Part shown: positions 1 through 9,568 of the stretch, one piece after another | Layout of the letters: every line of letters begins with the position of its first letter | Position numbering within the stretch: position 1 is the stretch's first letter | Assembly (NCBI GenBank): GCA_017512985.1 | Contig: JAFWEJ010000009.1 | Location: forward strand, 1 to 64,000 | DNA: 64,000 nucleotides | Direction of reading: 5' to 3' | Source of the DNA: Clostridia bacterium | Lineage (GTDB): Bacteria > Bacillota > Clostridia > Christensenellales > Aristaeellaceae | Notes under the pieces: generated by a model | The model's input: the letters and a program-made list of their open reading frames with translations, nothing else | What the model was told of the DNA's origin: nothing | The model's database searches: none | Position numbers and translations under genes: made by a program

Positions 1-409
1 GCTCACGTCGCTGTTGTCCGCTACCAGCTGGATCGTCGCTTCGGCGCCGTCCGGCCACGGCAGCTCGGTTCCGTCAGAGTTGACCCACTTCTTCGCAACG
101 CTGACATCCCTCGTGCCTTCCTGGTTCGTCACTACCAGGCTGGTCTCAGCGCTGCCCGTGACATCCACAAAGCTGTATCCGGTTGTTACGTTCGTTTCAC
201 GGACAGTGTACACGATCGGGTCGCCCGCGTCGTTCGTGATCGGCAGGCCCGTGAAGGTGTCCGTCTTCTTGTCCGCGTTCAGCGTCGTGGTCTTGCCGCT
301 CACGTCGCTGTTGTCCGCTACCAGCTGGATCGTCGCTTCGGCGCCGTCCGGCCACGGCAGCTCGGTTCCGTCAGAGTTGACCCACTTCTTCGCAACACTG
401 ACATCCCTC
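1..409 (-). repeat. 297-bp tandem repeat encoding Cna-B domains
   Basis: Bases 1-112 recur at 298-409 with very few differences (one in the first 100 bases). The unit is 99 codons, one Cna-B domain. It may continue to the left of the window. Near-identity at the DNA level points to recent duplication or gene conversion. Confidence 0.9.
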
Positions 410-3400
410 GCACGTTCTTTGTTCGTAACCGTATAACCGCTTTCCGCAGTACCAGTCACGTTCACAAAGCTGTAGCCCGTTGTCACATTCGTCTCGTCTA
501 CAGTGTAATTAATTTTGTTACCACTTGCATTCAGAAGCGGCAGACCTGTAAATGTATGATTCTTCTTGCTTCCACTCAGCGTAACCGTCAGCTGTATCGG
601 ATTTCCATTATCATCCACAGTCATAACCGGTTCACTATCTGCCAGCAGTCTGATTGTTGCCGTTGCACCAGTAGGCCACGGCAACACTGTGCCATTTGCG
701 TTAACCCACTTCTTCTGAACAAATATGCTTGTCTGTTCAGCATTCGTAACTAAAATCTTACCGTTCGTCGGTCCGGTCATACTGGTATCATATCCAGTAA
801 CGCTGATTTCTTTTACGCCATAGGTAATCGGTACCAGAGTGTCACCTACGCTCTGATATTTCGGCAGATATGTAAACTTGTCGCTGGTCTTGCTTGCGGT
901 AAGTGTCAGCGTCTTACCGGACACTTCTGTCGCGTTTTGTTCAGAAGGAAGTTTCTTTGTCAGCTGGAATACTACTGAAACTCCATTCGGCCAATTTGTC
1001 GTATTGTCAGTATGCAGCCAGGACTTATCAACTTCTAATTCGGTAGTTTCTTCATAGTTGATTACAACTGTCTTGTTATTGTCTGCAAGCCGATAAATAT
1101 GATGGTCAACACCATTTGCTTCTGTTTCAATAACATAATAAGTCAGGGTATGGGTTACTGTTTTACCATCATCCGCATACAGATATACGGGGAGTCCCTT
1201 CCAGTCATCTCCGTCATATTTCCAGGTGGGAGCGTTTAGTGTCTTTTCATCAACAATCGCGAACTCAGTGTTTGCGTTGATACTGCTATCAAACTGCTTA
1301 AGCTCATTGATTATGCTATTGTTGCCATTGGATGAGAATTGTGAGTCGCTAACACCAACAGTTGCAATATAACGGACAGCTTTGATCCCTGATGAAGAGA
1401 GAACATATGTGATATAGCTATCATTTTCTACAGAATGCCAACCGTCTTCAACATAAACCGTAGCTGTATCACCAGTTACTGTAAGAGGGAATACTACAGC
1501 TTTGATTTCTTGCCCTTTTGAGAACAATTGTATTCCATTGTATGTTACAGTGACAGGAGCCTGATTCTTTGCTTCATCCTGTCTAAAAGTAACTTGGTAT
1601 TCACGGTCTTGAATCAGAGTTTTAGTTATTGTTCTGCTATTTCCAAAATCGAATGTTACTGTACAAATACTACCGCTTGGTGTCTCGCTAGGTGATGCTG
1701 TAGGTGTCTCACTAGGTGATTCACTGGGCGTCTCAGTAGGCGTCTCGGTAGGTGTATTTGTAGGCTGAGCCGTCGGTTGCGATGTCGGCTGGGGAGCAGG
1801 ATGCAATCCTGCTTCGCGAACCGCAACCAGTGCTACCTTAACGCTGCCGCCGGTATGTTCCGATGTTGTAACGATATAGTCATCGTCACCGGTTCCGGTC
1901 TTTCTCCTCCATTCTTTTTCGACCTGGATATCGGTAAACTGCTTCTTGTAGTTCGTGAATGTGCCAACATTACTATCAAGAGTGTTTTTTTCTACCCAAG
2001 GACCATTTTCACCATCAGTAGAAACAAACAGTTTTAATTCAATCTTGTCTTGCTGATGTCCATGAGCTTCGAGTCTGATATATTCAATATGGTCATCATA
2101 AATAATTGTGGAATCATTATCCGGTACTTCTTCAATTTTTAAGTACCAGTTAATCGTCTGATCTCCGTGTATCTGTCCGCTTTCTCCACTTGTTGTAAAA
2201 TCCGTATTATACACACCAAACGGTGTAAAGCTGAGATCGCCGGCTGGTCCAGAGATGGTTTCATTAAATTTTGTATCTGTAGCTATTTCATTCGTTGGTT
2301 CACCAGGGCCGCCTACTCTCTTCGTTTTATAATAATTTGTGATTTTAAATGAGAACGTTTTGTTTTCATCAGCAGCTGAAACTGCGGAACCATCCTGGTT
2401 TGTAAACACCTTAGAGATGGTTACGCCTTTTTCTTCATAAGCTTCATAATGACGATCGTGGAAATAATAATGCCACTCAGCATCCGAAATGAAATTTTTC
2501 TTTGTAATAACCCATCCTGCACCAGCACCAGCATCGTTTCCCTGATAAACATCCGCTTTGGGAGCAAAGAAAATGCCTGCTGATGACTTAAGTGTCACTT
2601 TTGTTGCGTTATATGCGTTATATACAAAATGCCTGAGTATATAAGTATCAACATATCCGTTATGAACCGGATCAGCATCCAGTTTAGCCGTTTCTGACGT
2701 TAATATGTTTTCATTGTCTTCGTGTTCACCTGTATTGCCAGGAAACGTTACTGGATTTCCATCTACATCTTTTACCTTAAGAATAACCTTACCAAAGGTC
2801 AATTGTCCGGATTGAGGAAAATTGAAAACTAATGTTTGTTTATCAGACTTGCAAATTCTACATGGAAAACGTGTCATGTGGGCTAAAATATCCGGATCTG
2901 AACAATCAACATAGATAGTTCCTGATTGTGGAATAGGATCCCTTGTAAAGTCGAGATAACCATCAATGATATCTCTCTGCCTCGGTATAACAGTAGCATT
3001 TTCACCAACACGTGAACTCATCAGACTAGAATACCTGAGTGCACGAGCAAGAAGTTTTTCAACATCTTTTTTTATTGTATCTTCTGATTGGCGAATGATT
3101 TGCGCTGTCTTACCCGAAGCTCCATTAGCTATATGGATTCTGTCTGTTTGATTTTCATTAATAAAAACATCAACATCAACGTTTGTTTCCTCATCAAGGA
3201 AAAACTGCGAGTTTCCGTTCAGTTTTGCCACCTTGAAAGGAATACGATTGGCGCCACTACCTTTAATTAATATACTCTTGCTTGAACCCTGTTCGTACCT
3301 GTAAACAGCGAAATTGGTTTCAGTATGTTCTGATTGCTTATACTCTTCCGCAATCACACCATACTCTACCGCTTCTCCCAAAATATCACCCGGAAGTAGC

Positions 3401-3549
3401 ATGCGATCCGGTAACGCCGTCGGTAACGTAGCCTGGTATTCAGCAGATGGATCATGAACATCCGCTACTGCTCCTGTAGGTATGACAATGTTCAGCATCA
3501 TTAATACTGCTGCCCAGAATGAGATCACTCTTTTCAAACTGCGTTTCAT
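1..3549 (-). CDS. Cna-B repeat surface adhesin, C-terminal part outside window
   Basis: Secreted adhesin-like protein that runs off the left edge after 1183 codons without a stop. The start follows GAGAGGAG at good spacing. The N-terminus is a signal peptide (basic MKRSLKRV, hydrophobic core, cleavage near TGAVA). A long region of no recognised family (to about residue 580) leads into a Thr/Pro/Ser/Glu linker (PTETPTETPSESP style, about bases 1683-1795), a second unassigned region, then Cna-B/SpaA-like beta-sandwich repeats, each opening KKWVN.DGT.LPWP and closing VTN. The last two units repeat with a 297-bp (99-codon) period and are nearly identical. The gene lies 59 bp downstream of the next large secreted-protein gene, so the two are probably cotranscribed. 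The distal half is AT-richer than the repeats. The anchor (sortase motif or other) is not visible here. Adhesion is inferred from the Cna-B family. Confidence 0.85.
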   Translation of the reverse strand, partial: MKRSLKRVISFWAAVLMMLNIVIPTGAVADVHDPSAEYQATLPTALPDRMLLPGDILGEAVEYGVIAEEYKQSEHTETNFAVYRYEQGSSKSILIKGSGANRIPFKVAKLNGNSQFFLDEETNVDVDVFINENQTDRIHIANGASGKTAQIIRQSEDTIKKDVEKLLARALRYSSLMSSRVGENATVIPRQRDIIDGYLDFTRDPIPQSGTIYVDCSDPDILAHMTRFPCRICKSDKQTLVFNFPQSGQLTFGKVILKVKDVDGNPVTFPGNTGEHEDNENILTSETAKLDADPVHNGYVDTYILRHFVYNAYNATKVTLKSSAGIFFAPKADVYQGNDAGAGAGWVITKKNFISDAEWHYYFHDRHYEAYEEKGVTISKVFTNQDGSAVSAADENKTFSFKITNYYKTKRVGGPGEPTNEIATDTKFNETISGPAGDLSFTPFGVYNTDFTTSGESGQIHGDQTINWYLKIEEVPDNDSTIIYDDHIEYIRLEAHGHQQDKIELKLFVSTDGENGPWVEKNTLDSNVGTFTNYKKQFTDIQVEKEWRRKTGTGDDDYIVTTSEHTGGSVKVALVAVREAGLHPAPQPTSQPTAQPTNTPTETPTETPSESPSETPTASPSETPSGSICTVTFDFGNSRTITKTLIQDREYQVTFRQDEAKNQAPVTVTYNGIQLFSKGQEIKAVVFPLTVTGDTATVYVEDGWHSVENDSYITYVLSSSGIKAVRYIATVGVSDSQFSSNGNNSIINELKQFDSSINANTEFAIVDEKTLNAPTWKYDGDDWKGLPVYLYADDGKTVTHTLTYYVIETEANGVDHHIYRLADNNKTVVINYEETTELEVDKSWLHTDNTTNWPNGVSVVFQLTKKLPSEQNATEVSGKTLTLTASKTSDKFTYLPKYQSVGDTLVPITYGVKEISVTGYDTSMTGPTNGKILVTNAEQTSIFVQKKWVNANGTVLPWPTGATATIRLLADSEPVMTVDDNGNPIQLTVTLSGSKKNHTFTGLPLLNASGNKINYTVDETNVTTGYSFVNVTGTAESGYTVTNKERARDVSVAKKWVNSDGTELPWPDGAEATIQLVADNSDVSGKTTTLNADKKTDTFTGLPITNDAGDPIVYTVRETNVTTGYSFVDVTGSAETSLVVTNQEGTRDVSVAKKWVNSDGTELPWPDGAEATIQLVADNSDVS

Positions 3550-3608
3550 ACTGAAACTCCTCTCTTGGTACGTAAGGTAAATCGTAGTTTGGTTTGTTCT
3601 GTTTTGAT

Positions 3609-6600
3609 TTATTCTTCAGCAGTAATTATGTCTTCTTTTTCTGAAATAAGCTTCACAATAACTTTCCAGATATAGCTGCCATTATCCAGATCAACGATAT
3701 ACTTATACTCTAACTCATTAGCATCAGGAATATCAATATATTCTTCGCCGTCTGCGCTATATTGCCAAATTACTTCATACTGATCGTCTTCTTTAAAGTT
3801 GATCAATTCAGTTGTAAGAACTATTCTTGATCCAACAAAAAGCTTTGTAACCATGCTGTCTTCCAAATTGGAATGAATTTCCAGCATTCTGGTTGGGAGC
3901 TCTTCCATATCTTCCGGTTTCATGGTAGCAATGATATCCACCAGGCTAATATAGCGGACAGGCGCTTCTTCGTCCAGGTTGTAGATCTGGGCACGATCGG
4001 CACCTTCGATCAGCTTCACCCACAGTTCAGTACCAAGATCCAGGTGATCAGCGGGTTCTTCACCTTCGTATTCTACCGAGCTGTCGTAGATGTTCGCGCC
4101 GATGTCGATACCGACATACACCTTGATGTATCCCGCTTCAAGCATTTCCTCATCAGAGGGCATCTGCTTATCGATCTCAGCCAGCTTAATGAACTGCTGG
4201 ACCCCTTCTTCATTGTATACTTCTGCCCAGCCTTCGGTTTCGAGGTCCTTGATCCAGATTTCACTCTCGAAGTCAGCATGGCCAATCACGGCAGCTTCTT
4301 CCTCGATGCTGTCGTAAATATCGGTGCCGTTCTCGTTCAGGATCTGAACCTTGCGGTAGCCCAGGGCTTCCATTTCTTCATCGGTCAGGGGCTGTTTTTC
4401 AATGTCAGCCAGCCTGATGTACTGTTTGGTTTCCTCTTCGGAGAAGATCTCCGCCCAGCCTTCTGTTTCGGCGTCTTTGATCCAGAGTTCGCTTTCAAAA
4501 TCTGCATGGCCGATCACGGCAGCCTCTTCTTCAGTGCTGTCGTAGATGTCTGCGCCGTCCCGGTTCTGGATAAGAACCTTGCGGTAGCCCGATTCTGTCA
4601 GTTTGTCCTCGAATTCTTTCTTTGCCGCGTTTACAGCGTCTTCCATGGAAATGAACTGCGCGGCGGCCTCTTCGTCTTCATTGAAGATCCGGCCCCAGGT
4701 CTGATCCTCGTTCAGGACAACCAGCGCTTCCGCGCCGGCTTCCAGGTGTCCGGTCACTTCGGACTCGCGGCTGGCTTCCGCGTACAGATCCGCGCCTTCT
4801 TCGGCAGTCACGACGATCCGGATGTATTCCGGGGCGGTTTCTTCTTCCGTCTCTTCCGGAATCTCTTCCGCCGCTTCTTCCTCTTCAGGCTCTTCCGCAT
4901 TCACGGAAACATCTTCCATCGCGATGAACTGAGCGGCGGCTTCCTCGTCTTCGGTGAAGATCCGGCCCCAGGTCTGATCCTCGTTCAGGATAACCAGCGC
5001 TTCCGCGCCGGTTTCCAGGTGCCCGGTCACTTCGGATTCGCGGCTGGCTTCCGCGTACAGATCCGCTCCCTCTTCCGCGGTCACGGTGACCCTGGTATAT
5101 GCAGGGGCGGTTTCCTCTTCGCCGGTCTCTTCTTCGCTTTCGGCTTCTTCGTCAGCAGGCTCTTCGGATTCCTCAGCGTTCTCTTCTTCTTTGCTCTCTT
5201 CGCCGTTCTCTTCGTCTGCGGGCGCTTCGGATTCCTCGCCGTTTCCTTCTTCTTTGTTCTCTTCAGCGTTCTCTTCGTCCGCGGGCGCTTCGGCTTCCTC
5301 TCCGTTCTCTTCGCCGTCGGATTCTTCAGCTTCTTCAGCCGGTGCTTCGGATTCTTCAGTCTTCCCTTCCTCGGAGACTTCGGTCTGGTCGGCGCTCTCC
5401 GCGGCGGCTGGTTCTTCTGTTTCTTCCTTATTCAGTACATCAGTTTCGTCGGCGCTTTCCGTGCTCTCTTCAGCAGCGGTTTCTTCCGCGGGCTGTTCCG
5501 TTTCTTCCTTATTGATTTCTTCGTTGATTTCTTCTTCAGTATTGTTTCCTTCGTCGTTGTCTTCTTCGTTCTCTTCGTAAGCGGGAGCTTCCTCAATCTG
5601 GCGCGCTGCGGCCGTCAGGGTAAAGGACAGTTCCTTCTTTGCGGTGATTGTAATGTTGAACTTGCGGAAGGCAACCTCGTCCAGGTCGCAGGTGTATGTT
5701 CCGTTGCCCATATCCGTGAACACAGCAGCCTCGCTGTCGATGGAGACGTTCACATCATCCGGGTTGGCGTTCAGGGTCAGGGTGACGTAGGGGTTCTTTC
5801 CGCACTTGACCTGGATCCTGGCCTTCTGGCCGGCGATCAGGGCGTCGCCGATGCTGCTGCCGACCTTCAGCGCGTTATAGGTTTTTACGGAAGCCTGAAT
5901 GGTGGGGGCAGGCGTTTCAGCGGGAGCGTCAGTCTTTGTTTCGGCAGGAGCCTGGCCTGCGGGGGTCCCGTCAGCGGGAGTTTCATCTGTGTTTTCTCCG
6001 GCAGCCGTATCTTCAGGCGCGGAATTGTTGGTTACGGCGTCATTCGTTTGTTCGTCCGGGGTGTCGGCTTCGTTATCGTTAATCTCTTCAACCTGCTTTA
6101 CAACCGCAGCCAGGCGGAAGGAAACGGTTTCATCATATGTGGTCAGGACGATCTTGTGGTTATGTCCGGCAGCATTGGCCAGTTCGTAGGTATAGAGATT
6201 CATGGAAGGAACATCGCTGTCAGCCGGGGTAAAGCTGACATGCTTTCCGTCCACTTTGGCAGTCACGGAAGCGCCGGCGGGAAGATAGAGCATCAGCTCA
6301 ATGGTGGAAACGTCGCAGCCTTTGAGGGTAACCGTCAGTTCGTCGCAGAAACGGATGGATTCGCTCAGCGTCTCTCCGACATACATCTCGGCGTCGCGAA
6401 GTCCTTTAAGCTCGTCTGTGATGGCAGGCGTGTTCTCCTCGATGACTTCACGGTCAACATAACCGTCGTTGTCATCCAGGTAGTACAGGCCTTCAGAATC
6501 GGTTTCACCGCTCTCGTCGGTTTCCGCTTCTTCATCAGCTTCTTTATCGTCAGAAGTTTCGTCCAGGCCGGGAACCGCGGATTCGTCGCCGGTTTCTTCT

Positions 6601-7121
6601 TCAGCAGCCTGATTCACAGTCTCTTCTTCAGCGGCCTGATTCGCGGCTTCTTCTTCAGCGGCCTTCCGGGCAGCTTCTTCTTCAGCGGCTTTCCTGGCGG
6701 CTTCTTCTTCAGCGGCCTTCCGGGCAGCCTCTTCTTCAGCGGCTTTCCTGGCGGCTTCTTCTTCGGCGGCCTTCCGGGCAGCCTCTTCTTCAGCGGCTTT
6801 CCTGGCGGCTTCTTCTTCGGCGGCCTTCCGGGCGGCTTCTTCTTCAGCGGCTTTCCGGGCAGCCTCTTCTGCAGCAGCCTTCCGGGTAGCCTCTTCTGCA
6901 GCAGCCTTCCGGGTAGCCTCTTCTTCGGCGGCCTTCCGGGCGGCTTCTTCTTCAGCGGCCTTCCTGGCAGCTTCTTCTGCAGCCTGATTGTCAGTCTGCT
7001 GTTCGTTGCTGGTGAACGCGGCTTCTTCATCATTGCTCTCAGACAGCGCGAAGGTCATGCTGGAAATCAGCAGAGCGATCGCGCACAGGATGGAGAGAAC
7101 TTTTTTCAGCTGCTTCATCAT
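3609..7121 (-). CDS. Large secreted Ala/Glu/Lys-repeat protein with SH3-like repeats
   Basis: Extracellular protein of 1170 residues. Residues 1-27 are a signal peptide ([10 protein letters not shown], hydrophobic, FALS). Residues about 47-170 are an 8-residue repeat of the form EEEAARKA, predicted to be one long charged helix. Two beta-rich domains follow, then very acidic Glu/Ala/Pro linkers, then five SH3b-like repeats at about residues 675-1065 (Y.R+.[13 protein letters not shown]...[15 protein letters not shown]; later copies GADIYDS...). The last 90 residues look like an Ig-type beta sandwich (W.YS.DG..Y..I). There is no LPxTG motif or C-terminal membrane anchor. It is first in a pair with the Cna-B adhesin downstream and has its own consensus promoter. 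SH3b modules often bind peptidoglycan or glycans, so a cell-envelope role is inferred. Start: ATGATG after AGAGGGG; either Met is possible. Confidence 0.82.
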   Translation of the reverse strand: MMKQLKKVLSILCAIALLISSMTFALSESNDEEAAFTSNEQQTDNQAAEEAARKAAEEEAARKAAEEEATRKAAAEEATRKAAAEEAARKAAEEEAARKAAEEEAARKAAEEEAARKAAEEEAARKAAEEEAARKAAEEEAARKAAEEEAARKAAEEEAANQAAEEETVNQAAEEETGDESAVPGLDETSDDKEADEEAETDESGETDSEGLYYLDDNDGYVDREVIEENTPAITDELKGLRDAEMYVGETLSESIRFCDELTVTLKGCDVSTIELMLYLPAGASVTAKVDGKHVSFTPADSDVPSMNLYTYELANAAGHNHKIVLTTYDETVSFRLAAVVKQVEEINDNEADTPDEQTNDAVTNNSAPEDTAAGENTDETPADGTPAGQAPAETKTDAPAETPAPTIQASVKTYNALKVGSSIGDALIAGQKARIQVKCGKNPYVTLTLNANPDDVNVSIDSEAAVFTDMGNGTYTCDLDEVAFRKFNITITAKKELSFTLTAAARQIEEAPAYEENEEDNDEGNNTEEEINEEINKEETEQPAEETAAEESTESADETDVLNKEETEEPAAAESADQTEVSEEGKTEESEAPAEEAEESDGEENGEEAEAPADEENAEENKEEGNGEESEAPADEENGEESKEEENAEESEEPADEEAESEEETGEEETAPAYTRVTVTAEEGADLYAEASRESEVTGHLETGAEALVILNEDQTWGRIFTEDEEAAAQFIAMEDVSVNAEEPEEEEAAEEIPEETEEETAPEYIRIVVTAEEGADLYAEASRESEVTGHLEAGAEALVVLNEDQTWGRIFNEDEEAAAQFISMEDAVNAAKKEFEDKLTESGYRKVLIQNRDGADIYDSTEEEAAVIGHADFESELWIKDAETEGWAEIFSEEETKQYIRLADIEKQPLTDEEMEALGYRKVQILNENGTDIYDSIEEEAAVIGHADFESEIWIKDLETEGWAEVYNEEGVQQFIKLAEIDKQMPSDEEMLEAGYIKVYVGIDIGANIYDSSVEYEGEEPADHLDLGTELWVKLIEGADRAQIYNLDEEAPVRYISLVDIIATMKPEDMEELPTRMLEIHSNLEDSMVTKLFVGSRIVLTTELINFKEDDQYEVIWQYSADGEEYIDIPDANELEYKYIVDLDNGSYIWKVIVKLISEKEDIITAEE
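6614..6990 (-). repeat. 24-bp tandem repeats encoding EEEAARKA helix
   Basis: About fourteen copies of a 24-base unit, each encoding eight residues (EEEAARKA with variants EEATRKAA and EEAANQAA). Alternating third-base variants (GCGGCC versus GCGGCT, CGG versus AGG) form a higher-order 48-base pattern in the centre, a sign of expansion by block duplication. Confidence 0.88.
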
Positions 7122-7257
7122 GTCTTTACCCCTCTTTTCATCGTCCTGGTGATGATTGGTTTCTGATTCTTTTACCCTTCCCCGTTACACGAAAGTTACA
7201 TTTGGGGGGATCCGGAAGTTTTTTGTGAGGTCAAAATGGGTATACGAATCCACGGAA

Positions 7258-7286
7258 ATCATACCATAGAAAAAAAAGGTTTGCAA
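7258..7286 (-). promoter_or_regulatory. Promoter of the secreted-protein pair
   Basis: On the minus strand: -35 TTGCAA (7281-7286), 17-bp spacer with eight T residues, -10 TATGAT (7258-7263). The leader would be about 130 nt long. Confidence 0.65.
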
Positions 7287-7701
7287 GCTTCTTCCGCATT
7301 ATTTTCGAAAATCAAGCGTTTCAACAGGCAAAGAGCCGTTCTGCCTCGATTTTTCAGGCGTTTTTGTGCGCTTCAGCGATATTACGCGCGTATTTCTTGA
7401 GTTGTCTTTCATGTAACCTTTTTGTCATTTTTTTGACCCAAAAACAGTCTTCGGCCTGATCCTGTTTTGTCCCAAAACTTGAAAATCTGGTATGTGAAAA
7501 TGCCATATCTCACTTTTTTGGAGCATGTAACATTTTCCTGTAACCGTGGCATTTCGGCTCTGAACCGCATAAACCTTGAATTGGTATCGGTTTCAGTATA
7601 TTTGCGGCCGGCTTTTTGCGAAAAACCTTATATTTTTGTCTTTTTTGTTGCATCCGTCTCCAGATATTGCATGTCGCATATATTGGAAAAAGACAAAATT
7701 A

Positions 7702-7741
7702 AAAAAAGTGCGGACATTTTTTTCTGTTCGCACTTTTCTTT
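7702..7741 (-). terminator. Terminator after the ROK kinase gene
   Basis: Minus-strand hairpin with arms AAAAGTGCG and CGCACTTTT followed by a T run; the T-rich flanks on both sides make it potentially bidirectional. Confidence 0.75.
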
Positions 7742-7791
7742 TCATTTTTGGTTCTGTTTCTGCTTTTTATGTTGTTATTATGAACATTTTT

Positions 7792-8679
7792 TTATTTCAT
7801 CGTTTCTTCGTATGCCTGTTGTGCCAGCAGCAACGCGCCGGTCGCGCCGCTTTTTGTACCGAGTCCCGGCTCTGCAATAAATGAATCAATATGGTTCAGG
7901 ATTTCCTCCGCCTGGACATAACCGTTCAGGAGTTCCAACGTCTTCCGGCGGATCATGGGGAACAGATGCTTCTGCTGCATCACGCCGCCGCCGAGAATAA
8001 TCTTCTCCGGTGAAAAAGCGCAGACGGCATTCATGCACATCTGGCCCAGATAAGCGGCTTCCAGCTTCCATGCGTCATGATCCGGTGAAAGATACTGTGC
8101 TTTCATGCCCCATCGCTTCTCAATCGCCGGGCCGGAAGCCAGTCCCTCCAGGCATCCTTTATGATAGGGACAGAAGCCGTCCGGTGCGGGATCGCCCGGT
8201 TCCTGCCGGAGTATCATATGGCCCAGTTCCGGATGAACAAGGCCGTGTACCAGCTTTCCTTCGATCACCAGGCCCGCGCCGACACCGGTTCCGACAGTGA
8301 CATACAGGCAGCTGTCCAACCCCCTGGCGGCGCCCAGCTTCCACTCTGCCAGCGCGGCGGCGTTCACGTCCGTATCGATCAGGGCGGGCACGCCGAGCTC
8401 ATCCCGCATTGGCGGAAGAAGGGGCTTGTTGCTCCAGCCCGGCTTGGGAGTTTTCGTGATCCAGCCATAGGTGGGAGATTCGGAATTCAGGTCCACCGGC
8501 CCGAAGGTTCCTATCCCCAGGGAGACGATATTTTTGTCTTTGAACCAGTTGATCATTGCCGGGATGGTTATCTCCGGAGCTTCCGTCGGTATACTGGTCT
8601 GCTCAAGCAGTTCATTCTGTTCATTGCCGACGGAAAGCACCATCTTGGTGCCGCCCGCTTCCAGCGTTCCGAATCGCAT
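7792..8679 (-). CDS. scrK: ROK-family fructokinase-type sugar kinase
   Basis: Cytosolic sugar kinase of 295 residues, most like the fructokinase branch of the ROK family (ScrK/GmuE/YdhR type), phosphorylating fructose or a related hexose at C6. Visible: N-terminal phosphate-binding motif GTLEAGGTKM (residues 4-13), the DTDVNAAALAEW segment with the catalytic Asp, GTGVGAGLV, and the ROK zinc motif HPELGH...FCPYHKGCLEG with the His and three Cys/His ligands. GGGV.QQ near residue 240 is also typical. It follows the isomerase gene by 12 bp and ends the transcript before a strong terminator. Pairing with a sugar isomerase/epimerase suggests that the two process one incoming sugar. The substrate is not provable from sequence. 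Confidence 0.85.
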   Translation of the reverse strand: MRFGTLEAGGTKMVLSVGNEQNELLEQTSIPTEAPEITIPAMINWFKDKNIVSLGIGTFGPVDLNSESPTYGWITKTPKPGWSNKPLLPPMRDELGVPALIDTDVNAAALAEWKLGAARGLDSCLYVTVGTGVGAGLVIEGKLVHGLVHPELGHMILRQEPGDPAPDGFCPYHKGCLEGLASGPAIEKRWGMKAQYLSPDHDAWKLEAAYLGQMCMNAVCAFSPEKIILGGGVMQQKHLFPMIRRKTLELLNGYVQAEEILNHIDSFIAEPGLGTKSGATGALLLAQQAYEETMK

Positions 8680-8691
8680 AAATAAACCTCC

Positions 8692-9513
8692 TTACCCTGA
8701 AATGTATTTCCGGGCCAGTGCAAACTGTTCGTTCAGGTCCTGTATGCCGACCCGGCCCGTCTGGTCAAAGGCGGTTCCTTCCAGCGTGAAATCGCCGGTA
8801 TACTTTATTTCTTTGATAAACCGGAAAAACCGGCCAAAATCAATATGTCCCTTCCCCAGCTGCAGGACCTTCAGGTTGCTCCAGTCCATGTAAGATCCGC
8901 CGTAGTCGTTCACATGGTAATGCAGGATATGGTTTTCCCGCCAGAGCCAGGCGTATTCAGGGGCATAGAGCAGTTCCAGCTGGGCATGAAAATCCGCCAT
9001 CTTGGTGTCAAAGACAAATTTGATGTCCGGATAACTGCGGTACAGTTCCGCCCAGTGGCTCATGGGATCCTTGTGGCAGACCACGTTTTCAACAAGAAGC
9101 GTCAGTCCGTGATTCTCCGTTATCCTGTTGAGTTCGGGCCAGGCCCGCAGGTTGTTCCCGAAATAATCGTCGGAGATCCTGCCGTTCCACAGGTGCAGGA
9201 CCATCTTTTCTGCGCCGATGGCCTCAGCCAGGACGCAGTTCTTCTCAAAAAGGTCGTATGCTTTTTTCAGTTCCTCTTTCCCGCCCCGGCTGATATGCTC
9301 CGCCATGCTCTTTTCACAGTGCATAACCGGAATATTCAGCTTCAGTTCCCGGAGGAAATCGGCAAGCGCGTCAATCTGGTCATACCAGGAATCATACATG
9401 AGCAGTTCAAAGCCGTCGCAGTCCAGCTGCGGGCAGAACTGTTCCAGCAAATGGTAATCCCTGCCGTTCGGCCGGCCAAGCAGTGCCCCGGTGGAGCAAA
9501 GGATTCTGTTCAT
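8692..9513 (-). CDS. Sugar phosphate isomerase/epimerase (xylose isomerase-like TIM barrel)
   Basis: Protein of about 273 residues of the AP-endonuclease-2/xylose-isomerase-like TIM-barrel superfamily. Visible barrel landmarks are GFELLMYDSWYD near the N-terminus, VMHCEKS, MVLHLWNG, LLVENVV (metal-binding Glu), FVFDTKMADFH (Asp and His), HYHVNDY and FTLEGT (Glu), the usual metal-ligand spacing. I chose the ATG at 9511-9513: a GTG two codons upstream would overlap the ribosome site AAGGGG. It directly precedes the ROK kinase. Because a terminator-like hairpin sits 13 bp upstream and leaves no room for a promoter, it is probably transcribed by partial readthrough from the solute-binding protein gene. 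Substrate unknown. Confidence 0.75.
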   Translation of the reverse strand: MNRILCSTGALLGRPNGRDYHLLEQFCPQLDCDGFELLMYDSWYDQIDALADFLRELKLNIPVMHCEKSMAEHISRGGKEELKKAYDLFEKNCVLAEAIGAEKMVLHLWNGRISDDYFGNNLRAWPELNRITENHGLTLLVENVVCHKDPMSHWAELYRSYPDIKFVFDTKMADFHAQLELLYAPEYAWLWRENHILHYHVNDYGGSYMDWSNLKVLQLGKGHIDFGRFFRFIKEIKYTGDFTLEGTAFDQTGRVGIQDLNEQFALARKYISG

Positions 9514-9525
9514 GGTCACCCCTTG

Positions 9526-9554
9526 AAAAAGCCGGGCGCTTTACAGCGCCCGGC
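9526..9554 (-). terminator. Hairpin with T-run between solute-binding protein and isomerase genes
   Basis: Minus strand GCCGGGCGCTGT/AAAGCGCCCGGC hairpin followed by TTTTT. As the isomerase starts only 13 bp later, it probably acts as a partial terminator, giving more transcript of the upstream binding protein. Confidence 0.75.
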
Positions 9555-9568
9555 AGGATCTGTTTCCG

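Larger units (their letters stand above)
7122..7791. other. 670-bp gene-free spacer
   Basis: Holds the promoter of the minus-strand secreted-protein pair at its left and the terminator of the sugar-kinase operon at its right. The middle (about 7290-7700) is AT-rich with many T runs. Plus-strand open frames there have no ribosome site and no family resemblance; I see no RNA gene. Confidence 0.6.

Noticed and set aside
3873-7166. 1097-codon open frame on the plus strand opposite the repeat protein
   Set aside because: It has no ribosome site, its residues are Phe/Gly/Ser-rich antisense of Glu/Ala/Lys codons, and the minus strand has signal peptide, promoter and domain structure. GC-biased repeats keep the reverse frame open.
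7467-7884. Two overlapping plus-strand frames in the 670-bp spacer
   Set aside because: They run through a terminator hairpin into the 3' end of the kinase gene, lack ribosome sites and show T-run derived Phe/Leu composition.
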